This document shows, piece by piece, positions 34,601 to 42,578 of a stretch of DNA of 64,000 nucleotides; within the stretch, counting starts at the first letter, position 1, and each line of letters begins with the position of its first letter. Where the stretch lies: assembly GCA_050955045.1 (NCBI GenBank), contig JBPBQV010000002.1, positions 248,001 through 312,000 on the forward strand, in the 5' to 3' direction. The notes beneath the pieces are model-generated. The model did no database searches, was not told the DNA's origin, and was given only the letters and a program-made list of their open reading frames with translations. This stretch comes from Mucilaginibacter_A sp050955045. GTDB taxonomy: Bacteria > Bacteroidota > Bacteroidia > Sphingobacteriales > Sphingobacteriaceae. The translations under genes were made by a program, and so were the position numbers.

Positions 34601-35402
34601 TTCCAGCGGAGGCAACGATTAAATAATAAGGTGCGTTGTAAGCAATACGGTCATAGTTTTGCGTATTCTCATCATAATAACCAAATTTATAATCTTCGGT
34701 ATCACCAGGTAAACCCAGCCATTCCCAGCGGTTAGGCGTAACATCTGTATTGTATAGCCAGCCAGCAGTATATCCATAAGAATGGTTTGATACCAATAGC
34801 GATACCGCTTTAGCAGCCATTTCCGATAAATCATCATCAAAATCATAAGCAACCAGTCCGCTTGCCCCGTAAGCCATTCCTCTTGCCGGTGCATAAATGC
34901 CTGTTGCAATCATCGTTCCGGCAACGTGCGTGCTATGATCGCTGGTTGTTGCCGAATTATCCAGCATGGTTACTGTTTTCCCGGTAAACTCCTGGTGGCT
35001 TGGATAGATTTTTCCGCCATCCCAAATACCCAGTTTACCGGTAATATTTGCGCTAGAGCCGGACAGTGCTAATCCAAGTGAACCACCACTGTAAACAGCT
35101 GTAGTTTGCGTAGTTGCTGCTGCAATAATATTGTCGCTAGTTTTTAGGTAGATCGGAAAACCTAAAGCATCCGTTCCTTGCAAAGAAACAATGCCTCCGT
35201 TTTTTTCTTTTCGGAGAATAGGCCAACCTTTTTCTTTAGCCAGTGCAAAAGCTTTGGTTCGGTTGGTTTCAAAGTCAGTTTTTAAGCTGGCTGAAAAGCT
35301 GTTCAGTTCTCTTCTTTTAGCCTCTGTAACTAGCTGGCTAAAGCCGGGAATCGTTTTTATAACCAGTAAAAACAGCAGTATGCAGGTAAAATTTTTAATC
35401 AT
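31674..35402 (-). CDS. Secreted S8 subtilisin-like serine protease with GEVED and type A T9SS sorting domain
   Basis: 1242 residues. The signal peptide ends near residue 22. The subtilase domain carries Asp128 (KLGIWDGG), His159 (DHSTHVAGTM) and Ser384 (SGTSMASPNVSG), a complete triad. Next come a GEVED domain with IDYNGDGDFDDAGE and a CARDB-like region. The C-terminus is a type A T9SS signal (IYPVPTNNVLNLSF, then MADGNYIVRIRVG, KKFVVNKG). The protease is exported through type IX secretion to the surface or medium, where it probably degrades protein. A TATATTTG box (35410-35417) lies 7 bases before the ATG. Two dispersed-motif copies lie inside. Confidence 0.93.
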   Translation of the reverse strand: MIKNFTCILLFLLVIKTIPGFSQLVTEAKRRELNSFSASLKTDFETNRTKAFALAKEKGWPILRKEKNGGIVSLQGTDALGFPIYLKTSDNIIAAATTQTTAVYSGGSLGLALSGSSANITGKLGIWDGGKIYPSHQEFTGKTVTMLDNSATTSDHSTHVAGTMIATGIYAPARGMAYGASGLVAYDFDDDLSEMAAKAVSLLVSNHSYGYTAGWLYNTDVTPNRWEWLGLPGDTEDYKFGYYDENTQNYDRIAYNAPYYLIVASAGNSHGETGPAVGETYYGYQSRTSSTIISKGARPATISSNDGYDVITAPAIAKNVLSVGAVNPLPFGPATSSNISIASFSSWGPTDDGRIKPDICGDGVNVISTGTAAADAYVAMSGTSMASPNVSGSVFLLQEYYSQKNAGNFMRAATLKGLVCHTAFDAGNIGPDYIYGWGLLNMAKAAQAITDNGVKSIISENSLAQGQTQTFNVVASGSGPLVATISWTDPAATPSAAGVVDNTTIKLVNDLDIRVNQGTTVFRPWILDPANPATAATSGDNIRDNVEQVYVANAVPGKSYTITVNHKNTLTTGPQTYSLIVTGSGGKAYCTSAATSTADSKINQVQFSNINYTAAAGCTSYTDNTNLTATLEQGITYPLNVTLGTCGGNFNKIAKVFIDYNGDGDFDDAGELAATSTVINGNASFTANILVPVTVLADTYSLMRIVAMETSDPNAVTACGTYAKGETQDYRVNFVRSTKDAGVTSVVTPTTTGTCGNTTQQITIRLHNYGSAAISNVPVTVTVVNAGITTTINEIFTGIITPAQEQDFTLNTTFNAVAGTVDQIAATTNLSGDTQNSNNQSSATITISPALILSNLLAVNCSNTNSYLLTGAGDGTLFWYANATDALPFANGNSINTTQTPTNNTFYAGLNDLTAKVGPATKNVFSTGGYNQFGPGMVVNTAIPVILQSARLYIGYPGTITFTATNAAGQTVSSVTLKVAATKSNPQTGAQTDDATDAGKVYQLNLLLPAAGTYQINISYADNATIYRNNGGVIGYPFTIGNFFSITGTNAATTPLAYYYYFYDLTVKSAGCATAARVAVPVTKPTITQNGVNLTSNFSNGNQWYLNNVLIQGATSQTYQPKVSGTYRVDVTTAAGCISPSADFNFTLPAGESPLTDISLIIYPVPTNNVLNLSFELYEQGNLQLSVWNSVGQQVYQNTSAITLFGKYNSTINTSNMADGNYIVRIRVGSKNYSKKFVVNKG

Positions 35403-35409
35403 AGGAGAA

Positions 35410-35417
35410 CAAATATA
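35410..35417 (-). promoter_or_regulatory. -7 box TATATTTG, 7 bases before the subtilase start
   Basis: An exact TAnnTTTG match on the minus strand. A start only 7 bases downstream implies a leader of a few bases at most. Confidence 0.5.
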
Positions 35418-35484
35418 AAAGTGATAAGCCGAGTAGACTTATTCGCACTTCAAGCGTTTAAGATACATAGATTACCCCTATATT

Positions 35485-35928
35485 ATGAGAAATATTTTAT
35501 CGGTGTTTTTATTTTTATGGATGCCTTACTTCAACCCAAAACCAACTGAAAAGACAAAGCAGGGAGTTTGCGGAACAGTGTTGCTGAAACAAGGCAACCA
35601 GATGCCTGCTCCCGGACGTAAATTATCACCCGGCCAACCGGTTATTCGCGAAATTGCTGTTTATCAACTTACAAATTTAAGCGATGTAAAAAACACTGAT
35701 GGCATTTTTTCTGCCATAAAAACAGCATTGGTTGCCAAAACCCGCAGCAATGCAAAAGGTTATTTTGAACTGACTTTACCTATTGGAAAATATTCGGTTT
35801 TTGTGGTAGAAAAAGAAGGCTTGTATGCCAATTATTTTAACGGTAAAGGAAGCATCAACCCGGTGGAAGTTTTAAAAGACAGTCTGGTTAACAAAGATAT
35901 TTACATCAGCAATAAAGCTGTTTTTTAA
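35485..35928 (+). CDS. Secreted carboxypeptidase-regulatory-like domain protein
   Basis: 147 residues. A short signal peptide (MRNILSVFLFLWMPYF) precedes an Ig-like fold: GVCGTVLLKQGNQMPAP, IREIAVYQLTNL, a T-x-S-NAKGYFELTLPIGKYSVFVV strand pair and a final VNKDIYISN. The NAKGYFELTLPIGKYSV element is typical of carboxypeptidase regulatory-like domains found in Bacteroidota surface proteins. It has no catalytic residues. It is probably a periplasmic or surface accessory protein; no partner is adjacent. A motif copy is at 35717-35727. Confidence 0.75.
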   Translation: MRNILSVFLFLWMPYFNPKPTEKTKQGVCGTVLLKQGNQMPAPGRKLSPGQPVIREIAVYQLTNLSDVKNTDGIFSAIKTALVAKTRSNAKGYFELTLPIGKYSVFVVEKEGLYANYFNGKGSINPVEVLKDSLVNKDIYISNKAVF

Positions 35929-35947
35929 AAAAATTAGAATCTTATAC

Positions 35948-35955
35948 TAACTTTG
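35948..35955 (+). promoter_or_regulatory. -7 box TAACTTTG, 3 bases before the DinB start codon
   Basis: An exact TAnnTTTG match. The ATG follows at 35959, so the message would be leaderless or nearly so, as at 4648-4659. The TTG in the box is in frame with the gene. Confidence 0.55.
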
Positions 35956-35958
35956 AGT

Positions 35959-36420
35959 ATGACCCAGCAAATAGAAAAAACAAAAAGCGTAAGAACTTAC
36001 CTGCTCAAGCTGATTGAGGATTTAAGCATAGAACAATTAAACGAAATACCGGAAGGTTTTAACAATAATATTATCTGGAATTTGGCACACTTAACCGCAG
36101 CCCAGCAGTCCATTTGCTACAAGCGTTCCGGTTTGCAACCTACAGTGCAGGATAAATATGTTTCCCCTTTTTTGCCTGGCACCAAACCAGAAAATTTTGT
36201 GGATAGCACCGATGTCGAAACGATAAAAAGTTTGCTGATTTCTTCTTTAGATACGTTTGAAAGTGATTACAAAAAAGGCTTTTTTACCAGTTATACACCA
36301 TTTGTTACGCGTTATGGTGTTGAATTAGCCAATATTGATGATGCAGTTAACTTTGTGCTTTACCATGAAGGTTTGCATACTGGTGTTATTATGGCGTTGA
36401 AAAGGTTGGTTAAAAAGTAA
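35959..36420 (+). CDS. DinB superfamily metal-binding protein
   Basis: 153 residues from the ATG at 35959; an earlier in-frame TTG belongs to the promoter. It is a four-helix bundle with the DinB metal triad His44 (NLAHLTAAQQ), His136 and His140 (YHEGLHTG). The family includes thiol-transferases (for example bacillithiol S-transferases), but no specific activity can be assigned. No signal peptide is present. It appears monocistronic. Confidence 0.82.
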   Translation: MTQQIEKTKSVRTYLLKLIEDLSIEQLNEIPEGFNNNIIWNLAHLTAAQQSICYKRSGLQPTVQDKYVSPFLPGTKPENFVDSTDVETIKSLLISSLDTFESDYKKGFFTSYTPFVTRYGVELANIDDAVNFVLYHEGLHTGVIMALKRLVKK

Positions 36421-36461
36421 GAATTAAACACAACTACAACAACTAAGTAATCACTTGCTTT

Positions 36462-36893
36462 TTATTGCCTTTCATAAGTAGAAATACTTCCGGCATCAAC
36501 AGCAAAACAACCGGAAACGAGACTTAATTCATCTTTCGATATTTTTATAAACGTTTTTCTTGCATCATCCTTACCATCAAAAACAATCCTACTTTTATAT
36601 TCACTGCTCGATAACACCAGACAAACATTTTCTTGAACAGCGTTATCCGGAATTAACGTATAAATTCCACTTTTTGAAAGACCACCATTCTCATAAATTT
36701 CATAAGTTGATTTTGTAAACTTCAAAATATTGCCATTTCCCTTAGGAAAAGTAGTACCTGGAGTTGTACCACCTTGACCTTGTTTGAGTTCCCAAGTTCC
36801 AATAATAGACGTTGAATAATTACTATCTTTCTTACAATTAGTAAGAAACATAGATAAAATGTAAATACTGGTTAAACAAATTATTTTCCTCAT
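36462..36893 (-). CDS. Lipocalin-like lipoprotein
   Basis: 143 residues. A lipobox ends at Cys20 (MFLTNCKKD). The rest alternates strands: IIGTWELKQGQGG, NILKFTKSTYEIYENGG, GIYTLIPD, CLVLSSSEYKSRIVFDG, FIKISKDELSLVSG. GTWEL followed by alternating strands matches small lipocalin-like Bacteroidota lipoproteins that may bind hydrophobic ligands. The 237-base region upstream (36894-37130) shows only A+T-rich sequence. Confidence 0.72.
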   Translation of the reverse strand: MRKIICLTSIYILSMFLTNCKKDSNYSTSIIGTWELKQGQGGTTPGTTFPKGNGNILKFTKSTYEIYENGGLSKSGIYTLIPDNAVQENVCLVLSSSEYKSRIVFDGKDDARKTFIKISKDELSLVSGCFAVDAGSISTYERQ

Positions 36894-37130
36894 TTGATTT
36901 AGTTATTCCTTACGATAACTATTACGTGGCATTTCTAACTAACGCTACATAAAGAATTTTGCTATTTTACTGGTTTTCTATATAAATCAAATTCAACTTT
37001 TTTTAAATAATTTCTACTTCCTGTAGCATTTCTGTAATAGCCTCCGTATTGTTTAATATTAAAATGTAGTGCAATTATTAGTCTAAAAACTAAATACACA
37101 TAATCCCGATTAGAATTGAAGAACTGATAC

Positions 37131-37682
37131 ATGCCAAACTATCCGGCCATTGCAGAACAGCAACTTGTTCGGCAATGTAAACACGGCGATTTAAAATACC
37201 AGAAAATACTGTATAAACAGTTTTATGGCTACGCTATGGGTATTGCATTGCGCTATTTAGCTAACCGCGATGATGCTTTGGAAGTGGTAAATGATGCGTT
37301 TATCAAAGTATTTAATACGATAAAAAGTTTTGACGAACAACTTCCGTTTAAACCTTGGCTGCGGAAAGTAATTGTAAATACAGCAATTGACCAGCGCAGA
37401 AAAAACCTGCGCCATCTGGCAGAAGCAGATTTGGATGAAGCCGTTTTTATAGCTACGCCGGCTTTGGCTGTATCAAATTTAAATGCAAAAGACATTTTAA
37501 CCATGCTTAATTTGCTGCCGGAAATGAACCGGCTGGTTTTTAATTTATATGAAGTTGATGGGTACAGCCATGAAGAAATTGGAACGATGTTGAACATCGC
37601 CGCAAGTTCATCCAGAGTGTATTTAGGACGGGCAAAAGAACGTTTACGCAAAATGATCCTTCAGCAAGAAGCAAACGGATGA
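37131..37682 (+). CDS. ECF-type RNA polymerase sigma factor
   Basis: 183 residues. Region 2 is visible as YGYAMGIALRYLANRDDALEVVNDAFIKVFNTIKSF, and region 4 as YSHEEIGTMLNIAASSSRVYLGRAKERLRKMI. The absence of regions 1 and 3 defines an ECF factor. The next gene overlaps by four bases (ATGA) and encodes a membrane-spanning protein likely to regulate it. It should direct transcription of a small regulon in response to an envelope signal. The target promoter cannot be predicted. Confidence 0.88.
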   Translation: MPNYPAIAEQQLVRQCKHGDLKYQKILYKQFYGYAMGIALRYLANRDDALEVVNDAFIKVFNTIKSFDEQLPFKPWLRKVIVNTAIDQRRKNLRHLAEADLDEAVFIATPALAVSNLNAKDILTMLNLLPEMNRLVFNLYEVDGYSHEEIGTMLNIAASSSRVYLGRAKERLRKMILQQEANG

Positions 37683-39049
37683 TGAAAAAAGAGAATTTTG
37701 ATGAGGAGTTTAAAAACCAAATCAAACAGGTTTTTGAGGAATATCATGATGGTGCGGCCAATAAAAGCTGGAACCTTTTGCGGGAGAAATATCCTGAAAA
37801 AAAACGTCGTGATGTTATTTTCTGGTGGATTTCTGCTGCAGCTATAATTTTAATTGCTTTTATTTTCTGGTTATTTCAGCCCAACTTTTATCAAAAAAAT
37901 GCTTGTAAAATAGTAAAGCAACAACCAATTGATACGGTTTCTGCTTTACCAAATGGCCATTCATCTATTCAAAAACCTGCTTCAAATAAAGTTGCTACAA
38001 ATACAATCAACACTAAAAAAATACCGATAAAAACAGCATCAGGTTTTGCAGCTAAACGCTCACCGGAAACAAATAAATTAGTACAAAACCAGACTTCTAC
38101 TTCTATAACTAATATCCAAAAAACATCGGTAAAAACAGCATCAAACTTCGTTTCAATACAAGCAGCTATCAAGAATAATCAAACAGTTTTAACAACGAGC
38201 CAACAAAAACTTCAATCTAAAACTGAAGTAGATAATCAAAAGAATACTCTTTTTACCGGCATAAAAAAAGTATCTGATACCACATTCGATCAAGCTAAAA
38301 TCCCATCTGTAATTTTAAAAGATTCTTCCGGACAAAAAACTTTAACTGCAGTAACAAAAAAAACAATTTCGATACTTGCAAAACCAGCTGCTACTAAAAA
38401 AGATGATAAAGTTAAAACCGCTATTCAAAAATCTTCCAAGTTTAGTTTTGGCTTATACGCCGGTTCGCACGTAAATTATGCCAGCGGCAGTAATAACCAG
38501 TTGGGTTTAGGCGCAGGTTTTTCAACTGATTTTCGTTTAAGCAAAAACTTTAAGCTATTTGCCAGTTTAGGTTTGATGCAAAATAATTTAACCTATAGCC
38601 AGGATATTCCAAACGGAAGTTTAAATGCAGCAAATGCTAATTACAATGTATCTTCAACTTCCGTTGTTATTCAAACTCCAAGTTTAAGCAGTTTAGATGC
38701 GCGTTTGCTTGCTTTAGATATTCCGCTAAACCTGACTTACAATTTTTTAATTCGTAAAAACAGCATCTCTGTTTCTGCAGGCATCAGTTCCAATACTTTT
38801 GTAAAAGAAACTTATGATTATCATTATTCAAATTCAACAAATACCACTCAAAATATCAAAAGCTTTAACAATTTTAACTTTGCTAAAACGCTAAATCTTG
38901 CTGCCGGCTTTGCTTATCCTTTAGGTAAAAAACAATTGCAAATTGAACCTTTTCTAAAATATCCTTTAGGTGGATCTGGTTCGCAGCAATTACAATTTGG
39001 TTCGGCTGGAATTAATTTAAAAATGAATATCCAATCTTTCAAAAAATGA
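37679..39049 (+). CDS. Membrane-anchored protein with a C-terminal beta-barrel-like domain, putative anti-sigma partner
   Basis: 456 residues. Residues 1-45 are hydrophilic and helical, as in zinc-free anti-sigma N-termini. One membrane helix spans about 46-66 (VIFWWISAAAIILIAFIFWLF). Residues 70-255 are a low-complexity Lys/Thr/Ser/Gln region, and 260-456 alternate strands (FSFGLYAGSHVNYASG, LGLGAGFSTDFRLSKNFKLFASLGL) like an outer-membrane barrel of PorT type. This single chain spanning inner membrane and periplasm is typical of Bacteroidota sigma-linked regulators. Five dispersed-motif copies lie inside. It sits within a three-gene operon. Confidence 0.75.
   Translation: MMKKENFDEEFKNQIKQVFEEYHDGAANKSWNLLREKYPEKKRRDVIFWWISAAAIILIAFIFWLFQPNFYQKNACKIVKQQPIDTVSALPNGHSSIQKPASNKVATNTINTKKIPIKTASGFAAKRSPETNKLVQNQTSTSITNIQKTSVKTASNFVSIQAAIKNNQTVLTTSQQKLQSKTEVDNQKNTLFTGIKKVSDTTFDQAKIPSVILKDSSGQKTLTAVTKKTISILAKPAATKKDDKVKTAIQKSSKFSFGLYAGSHVNYASGSNNQLGLGAGFSTDFRLSKNFKLFASLGLMQNNLTYSQDIPNGSLNAANANYNVSSTSVVIQTPSLSSLDARLLALDIPLNLTYNFLIRKNSISVSAGISSNTFVKETYDYHYSNSTNTTQNIKSFNNFNFAKTLNLAAGFAYPLGKKQLQIEPFLKYPLGGSGSQQLQFGSAGINLKMNIQSFKK
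38245..38272. repeat. Paired dispersed motif, 11-6-11, inside a coding region
   Basis: TACTCTTTTTA (38245-38255), spacer CCGGCA, TAAAAAAAGTA (38262-38272) with one mismatch. It lies in the disordered linker of the anti-sigma-like protein. Confidence 0.6.
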
Positions 39050-39384
39050 AAAAACTATTACTTGCACTACTATTGCTTTGCTTGTTTTGCACTTGCAAAA
39101 AAGATCCTTATGCCAATATATGCGGAGGCAAAAATCCAATTGAAAACTTACCTTGGTTAAAAGCCGAGATTGATACTTTACAAAAATCTAATTATCAATA
39201 TATAATAAAGCGTGGTATTTATCAAAATAAGACTATTTTCAGTGAGTCTATTATATGCGCTCTTTGTAACAGTATAATTCTATATTATGATTGTGATGGA
39301 AACGAAATACATCTAACTTCAGAACAATACAATTATCTTTTAAATAACAGTTTTCCAAATGCAGAAACTATTTGGAAAAACTAA
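39046..39384 (+). CDS. Small lipoprotein, third gene of the sigma operon
   Basis: 112 residues. A lipobox-like LLLCLFCTCKKD gives Cys15 or Cys17. The mature chain has two cysteine pairs (ICGG, CALCNS, YYDCDG) that may form disulfides. NPIENLPWLKAEIDTL near the start recurs in small Bacteroidota lipoproteins. It overlaps the barrel gene by four bases (ATGA), so the three are co-translated. The function is unknown; position suggests a sensor or accessory. Confidence 0.72.
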   Translation: MKKLLLALLLLCLFCTCKKDPYANICGGKNPIENLPWLKAEIDTLQKSNYQYIIKRGIYQNKTIFSESIICALCNSIILYYDCDGNEIHLTSEQYNYLLNNSFPNAETIWKN

Positions 39385-39396
39385 AATAGATTTTTC

Positions 39397-41058
39397 TCAC
39401 GATAAATATTTTCCAACAATCGGCATCCTTCTACCCATTCCAAATGCTTTTGCCGAAACCCGTAAAATTGGCGGCGTTTGATAGCGTTTATGTTCTGAAA
39501 TATTAACCAAACGAATCACTTTTCGCACTACAGTTTCCTCAAAACCTGCTGCAATAATTCCTGTGGAGGATTTGCGCTGTTCGATGTATTCTTTTAAAAT
39601 TTCATCCAGAATATCATAATCTGGCAAAGAATCAGAATCTTTTTGTCCAGGACGCAACTCTGCCGATGGTGGTTTTATGATGGAGTTTTGCGGGATAATT
39701 TCTCGTTCTCTGTTGATGTGATTCGACAATTCGTAAACCTGCGTTTTGTAAACATCGCCCAAAACAGAAATACCGCCGCACATATCGCCATAAAGCGTTC
39801 CGTAACCAACGGCAGCTTCACTTTTGTTGGAAGTATTGAGCAAAATGTAGCCAAACTTGTTGCACATCGCCATCAAAATAACGGCACGGCTGCGCGACTG
39901 GATATTTTCTTCCGCAATGTTAAAAGGCAAATCTGCAAACTGTGGTTCTAAAGCATTTTCAAAAGCTTGCGTAATATCTTTAATGGCAACTGTTTGACTC
40001 ATACAGCCTAAGTTTTTCACCAAATCTTCGGCATCTTTGATGGAATGATCTGAAGAAAAAGCCGAAGGCAGCAAAACCGCCATTACATTTTCCGGTCCCA
40101 AAGCTTGGCAAGCCAGCACACAAACCAAAGCAGAATCTATTCCTCCGGAAAGTCCGAGTGTAGCTTTGGTAAAACCAGACTTTTTAAAATAATCACGAAT
40201 TCCAAGAATCAAAGCCTGATGGATTTGTTCAATTTTGCTCATGCGCGATACATCCGGCGTAAGTGGTTTTTCTGCTTGGATGGATACTTCTTTTACCCCT
40301 GTTTTTTCGATGTTATAGTATGCCAGCTGTTCTTTAAAGTAATCCAGCTCGTCTACAATTTGTCCCTGAGCATCATAAACCATTGATCCGCCATCAAAAA
40401 TAAGTTCGGTTTGTGCGCCTACATGGTTGACATACAGCAACGGCAACTGGTATTTTTTGGCGTTATAACTTAAAACCACCATCCGTTCCTGATCGTGGTT
40501 GATGGCAAAAGGCGAAGCGGCGATATTAATCATCAAATCGGGTTCCTGCTTAATTAGTACATCCATCGGAAAAGTTCGGTAAAGCGGATTATCAATATTA
40601 TTCCACAAATCCTCGCAAATGGTTAAAGCAATGCGCTGGCCTTTAAATTCAATACAATCAAACTCGTTAGCCGGTTCAAAATAACGATACTCATCAAACA
40701 CATCATAATTGGGTAGCAAAGCTTTGTTAACTACTGCTTTTACCACACCATTTTCGATGAAATAAGCCGAATTATATAGGTCTTTTCCTTCAGGAGAAGA
40801 ATTTACCGTTGGCAAACCGATAATGCAGGCGATATTTTGACAAGCTGCTGCAATCTGTTTAGCCGAATTTTCACATAAAGCAATAAACTCGTTGAATTCT
40901 AAAAAATCCCGCGCCGGATAACCGCTGATACATAATTCGGCAAAAACCACCAAATCAGCTTGGTTTTCTTGTGCTTCTTTTATCGCCGAAATTATTTTAT
41001 TGGTGTTGGCTTCAAAATTTCCAACGTGGTAGTTTAACTGTGCTAAAGCAATTTTCAT
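39397..41058 (-). CDS. nadE: Glutamine-dependent NAD+ synthetase
   Basis: 553 residues with two domains. Residues 1-265 are a nitrilase-type glutaminase with Glu41 (VVFAELCISGYP), a Lys in NKALLPNYDVFDE and Cys in LTICEDLWN. Residues 275-553 are the NAD synthetase with P-loop GLSGGIDSAL, NTSNKSE and GTLYGDMCGG. It amidates nicotinic acid adenine dinucleotide to NAD+ using glutamine-derived ammonia. gldB lies divergently beside it, as in flavobacteria. Three motif copies are inside (40285, 40732, 40972). Confidence 0.94.
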   Translation of the reverse strand: MKIALAQLNYHVGNFEANTNKIISAIKEAQENQADLVVFAELCISGYPARDFLEFNEFIALCENSAKQIAAACQNIACIIGLPTVNSSPEGKDLYNSAYFIENGVVKAVVNKALLPNYDVFDEYRYFEPANEFDCIEFKGQRIALTICEDLWNNIDNPLYRTFPMDVLIKQEPDLMINIAASPFAINHDQERMVVLSYNAKKYQLPLLYVNHVGAQTELIFDGGSMVYDAQGQIVDELDYFKEQLAYYNIEKTGVKEVSIQAEKPLTPDVSRMSKIEQIHQALILGIRDYFKKSGFTKATLGLSGGIDSALVCVLACQALGPENVMAVLLPSAFSSDHSIKDAEDLVKNLGCMSQTVAIKDITQAFENALEPQFADLPFNIAEENIQSRSRAVILMAMCNKFGYILLNTSNKSEAAVGYGTLYGDMCGGISVLGDVYKTQVYELSNHINREREIIPQNSIIKPPSAELRPGQKDSDSLPDYDILDEILKEYIEQRKSSTGIIAAGFEETVVRKVIRLVNISEHKRYQTPPILRVSAKAFGMGRRMPIVGKYLS

Positions 41059-41126
41059 AAAGTAAAAAATGTATCTGTAAGCGTAATTTTAGCGTATTAC
41101 AGATTAATATTTTATTTTCGTTTGAT

Positions 41127-42173
41127 ATGAACCAAACTGTTTTTCAAATCCGGAAAAAACAAATCTATCTATTTTTTCTGATTTGTGTTTTGCTTGCTTC
41201 CTGCAAAAGAAAAGATAAAATTGATGTAAGTGGAATTGACCTCAACGTAAAAATAGAACGTTTTGACCATGATTTTGATAGTTTTAAAGGAAGTAATTAT
41301 CCAACCAAAGCCGCACAATTGCAACAACATTACGGCGCGTTTTATCAGGATTATATTACGCGTATTTTAAATGCCGGCTCAATACAAGACACCGCTTATC
41401 TTACTAACCTGCGCAGTGTTTTTAAAACACAATCTTATATCGATTTAAAGCATGAAGTAGATTCTGTTTATCCAAACTTGGATCAGCAGGAAGCGGAACT
41501 AACGGATGCTTTTAAACATATTAAATATTATTATCCGCAGAAAAAATTGCCGCGCGTTTATGCTTATTTCTCTGGTTTTCAAGCACAAAGTTCTATCGGA
41601 AACCAATATTTTGGCGTCGGGCTTGATCTTTTTCTCGGTAGTAATTCTAAATTTTATCCAGCTTTGATCGAAACTTTTCCGCATTATATTTCCCGCCGGT
41701 TTACGCCTGACAACATGGTTCCGCGAGTGATCGAAAGTATTACGCGGGAAGATATGTTTGAGGAGCAAGCAAATGATGATAAAACGCTGCTTTCCAGGAT
41801 GATTTATAATGGAAAAGTGATGTATTTTATGGATCAGATTTTGCCTGATGTGCCTGATTCTACCAAAATTGGCTATACCAACCAACAAATAAAATGGTGT
41901 GCTACTAATGAAGCTAATATTTGGGGCTATTTTTTGGAGGATAATTTACTCTTTGAAAGCGATTACCAGAAAGTGCAAAAGTATTTAACAGAAGCTCCTT
42001 TTACGCCGGGTTTGGGCGACAACAACAATTCGGCACCAAAACTTGCTGTTTGGACCGGATGGCAAATTGTAAAACAATACATGGATAAAAACCCGAAAGT
42101 ATCGCTACAGCAATTGATGGCTGAACGGGATGAACAGAAAATTTTGAACCAATCCAAATATCGGCCCAAGTAA
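41127..42173 (+). CDS. gldB: Gliding motility lipoprotein GldB
   Basis: 348 residues. The lipobox ends at Cys26 (CVLLASCKRK). IDLNVKIERFDHDF, YYPQKKLPRVYAYFSGFQ and GVGLDLFLGSNSKFY match GldB, an inner-membrane or periplasmic lipoprotein needed for gliding in Flavobacterium johnsoniae. Its divergent position beside nadE is also known there. Its exact biochemical role is unresolved. A TTCGTTTG box ends two bases before the ATG, so the leader would be very short. The paired motif at 42177-42204 directly follows its stop. Confidence 0.9.
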   Translation: MNQTVFQIRKKQIYLFFLICVLLASCKRKDKIDVSGIDLNVKIERFDHDFDSFKGSNYPTKAAQLQQHYGAFYQDYITRILNAGSIQDTAYLTNLRSVFKTQSYIDLKHEVDSVYPNLDQQEAELTDAFKHIKYYYPQKKLPRVYAYFSGFQAQSSIGNQYFGVGLDLFLGSNSKFYPALIETFPHYISRRFTPDNMVPRVIESITREDMFEEQANDDKTLLSRMIYNGKVMYFMDQILPDVPDSTKIGYTNQQIKWCATNEANIWGYFLEDNLLFESDYQKVQKYLTEAPFTPGLGDNNNSAPKLAVWTGWQIVKQYMDKNPKVSLQQLMAERDEQKILNQSKYRPK

Positions 42174-42176
42174 AAA

Positions 42177-42204
42177 TGCTGTTTTTACAATGGTAAAAAG
42201 AGTA
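42177..42204. repeat. Paired dispersed motif, 11-6-11, at the gldB/small-protein convergent junction
   Basis: TGCTGTTTTTA (42177-42187), spacer CAATGG, TAAAAAGAGTA (42194-42204). It starts 4 bases after the gldB stop and ends 2 bases before the stop of the opposing gene, so it occupies the whole gap and probably terminates both. Confidence 0.75.
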
Positions 42205-42205
42205 T

Positions 42206-42394
42206 TTATTTTAGAATAGAAAATACACCGCGCAACGCGATAATTATTCCTATTATCAAAAATACATTAGATACAGAAGTGTAGAAAAAGCTATCTCCTA
42301 AAAAACGGAAAAATACACCAATCAGTCCAATAAAAATAGCTATTGTCAGGATAACATAATTTCGTGTATCGTTTGCAGTAGTCGATTTATTCAT
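42206..42394 (-). CDS. Small two-segment membrane protein (62 aa)
   Basis: 62 residues from the ATG at 42392-42394; an in-frame TTG four codons earlier is less likely. Two hydrophobic segments: NYVILTIAIFIGLIGVFFRFLG and FYTSVSNVFLIIGIIIALRGVFSIL. No family recognised; similar short proteins occur beside gldB in relatives as far as I recall. It could stabilise an envelope complex, but nothing in the sequence shows it. Confidence 0.6.
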   Translation of the reverse strand: MNKSTTANDTRNYVILTIAIFIGLIGVFFRFLGDSFFYTSVSNVFLIIGIIIALRGVFSILK

Positions 42395-42526
42395 TTCTAA
42401 ATACAATTAATTTAAGGCGAAATTAACAATGTTTGCTGAAAGCGGAAAACAGAAAAACACTTTTTGCAGAAATTTAATTGAAATGGATTTGTGCTCAAAA
42501 AACATCGGTAAAAGAAGTATCCACAA

Positions 42527-42552
42527 AAAAACCCGGCTTTAACCAGGTTTTT
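42527..42552 (-). terminator. Terminator of the ATP synthase operon
   Basis: Arms 42527-42536 and 42543-42552 (AAAAACC with GG) with one wobble and a 6-base loop, 27 bases past the atpG stop. On the minus strand a run of seven T follows. Confidence 0.85.
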
Positions 42553-42578
42553 AATTTTTTGTAGTAGCCGTTTTCAGT

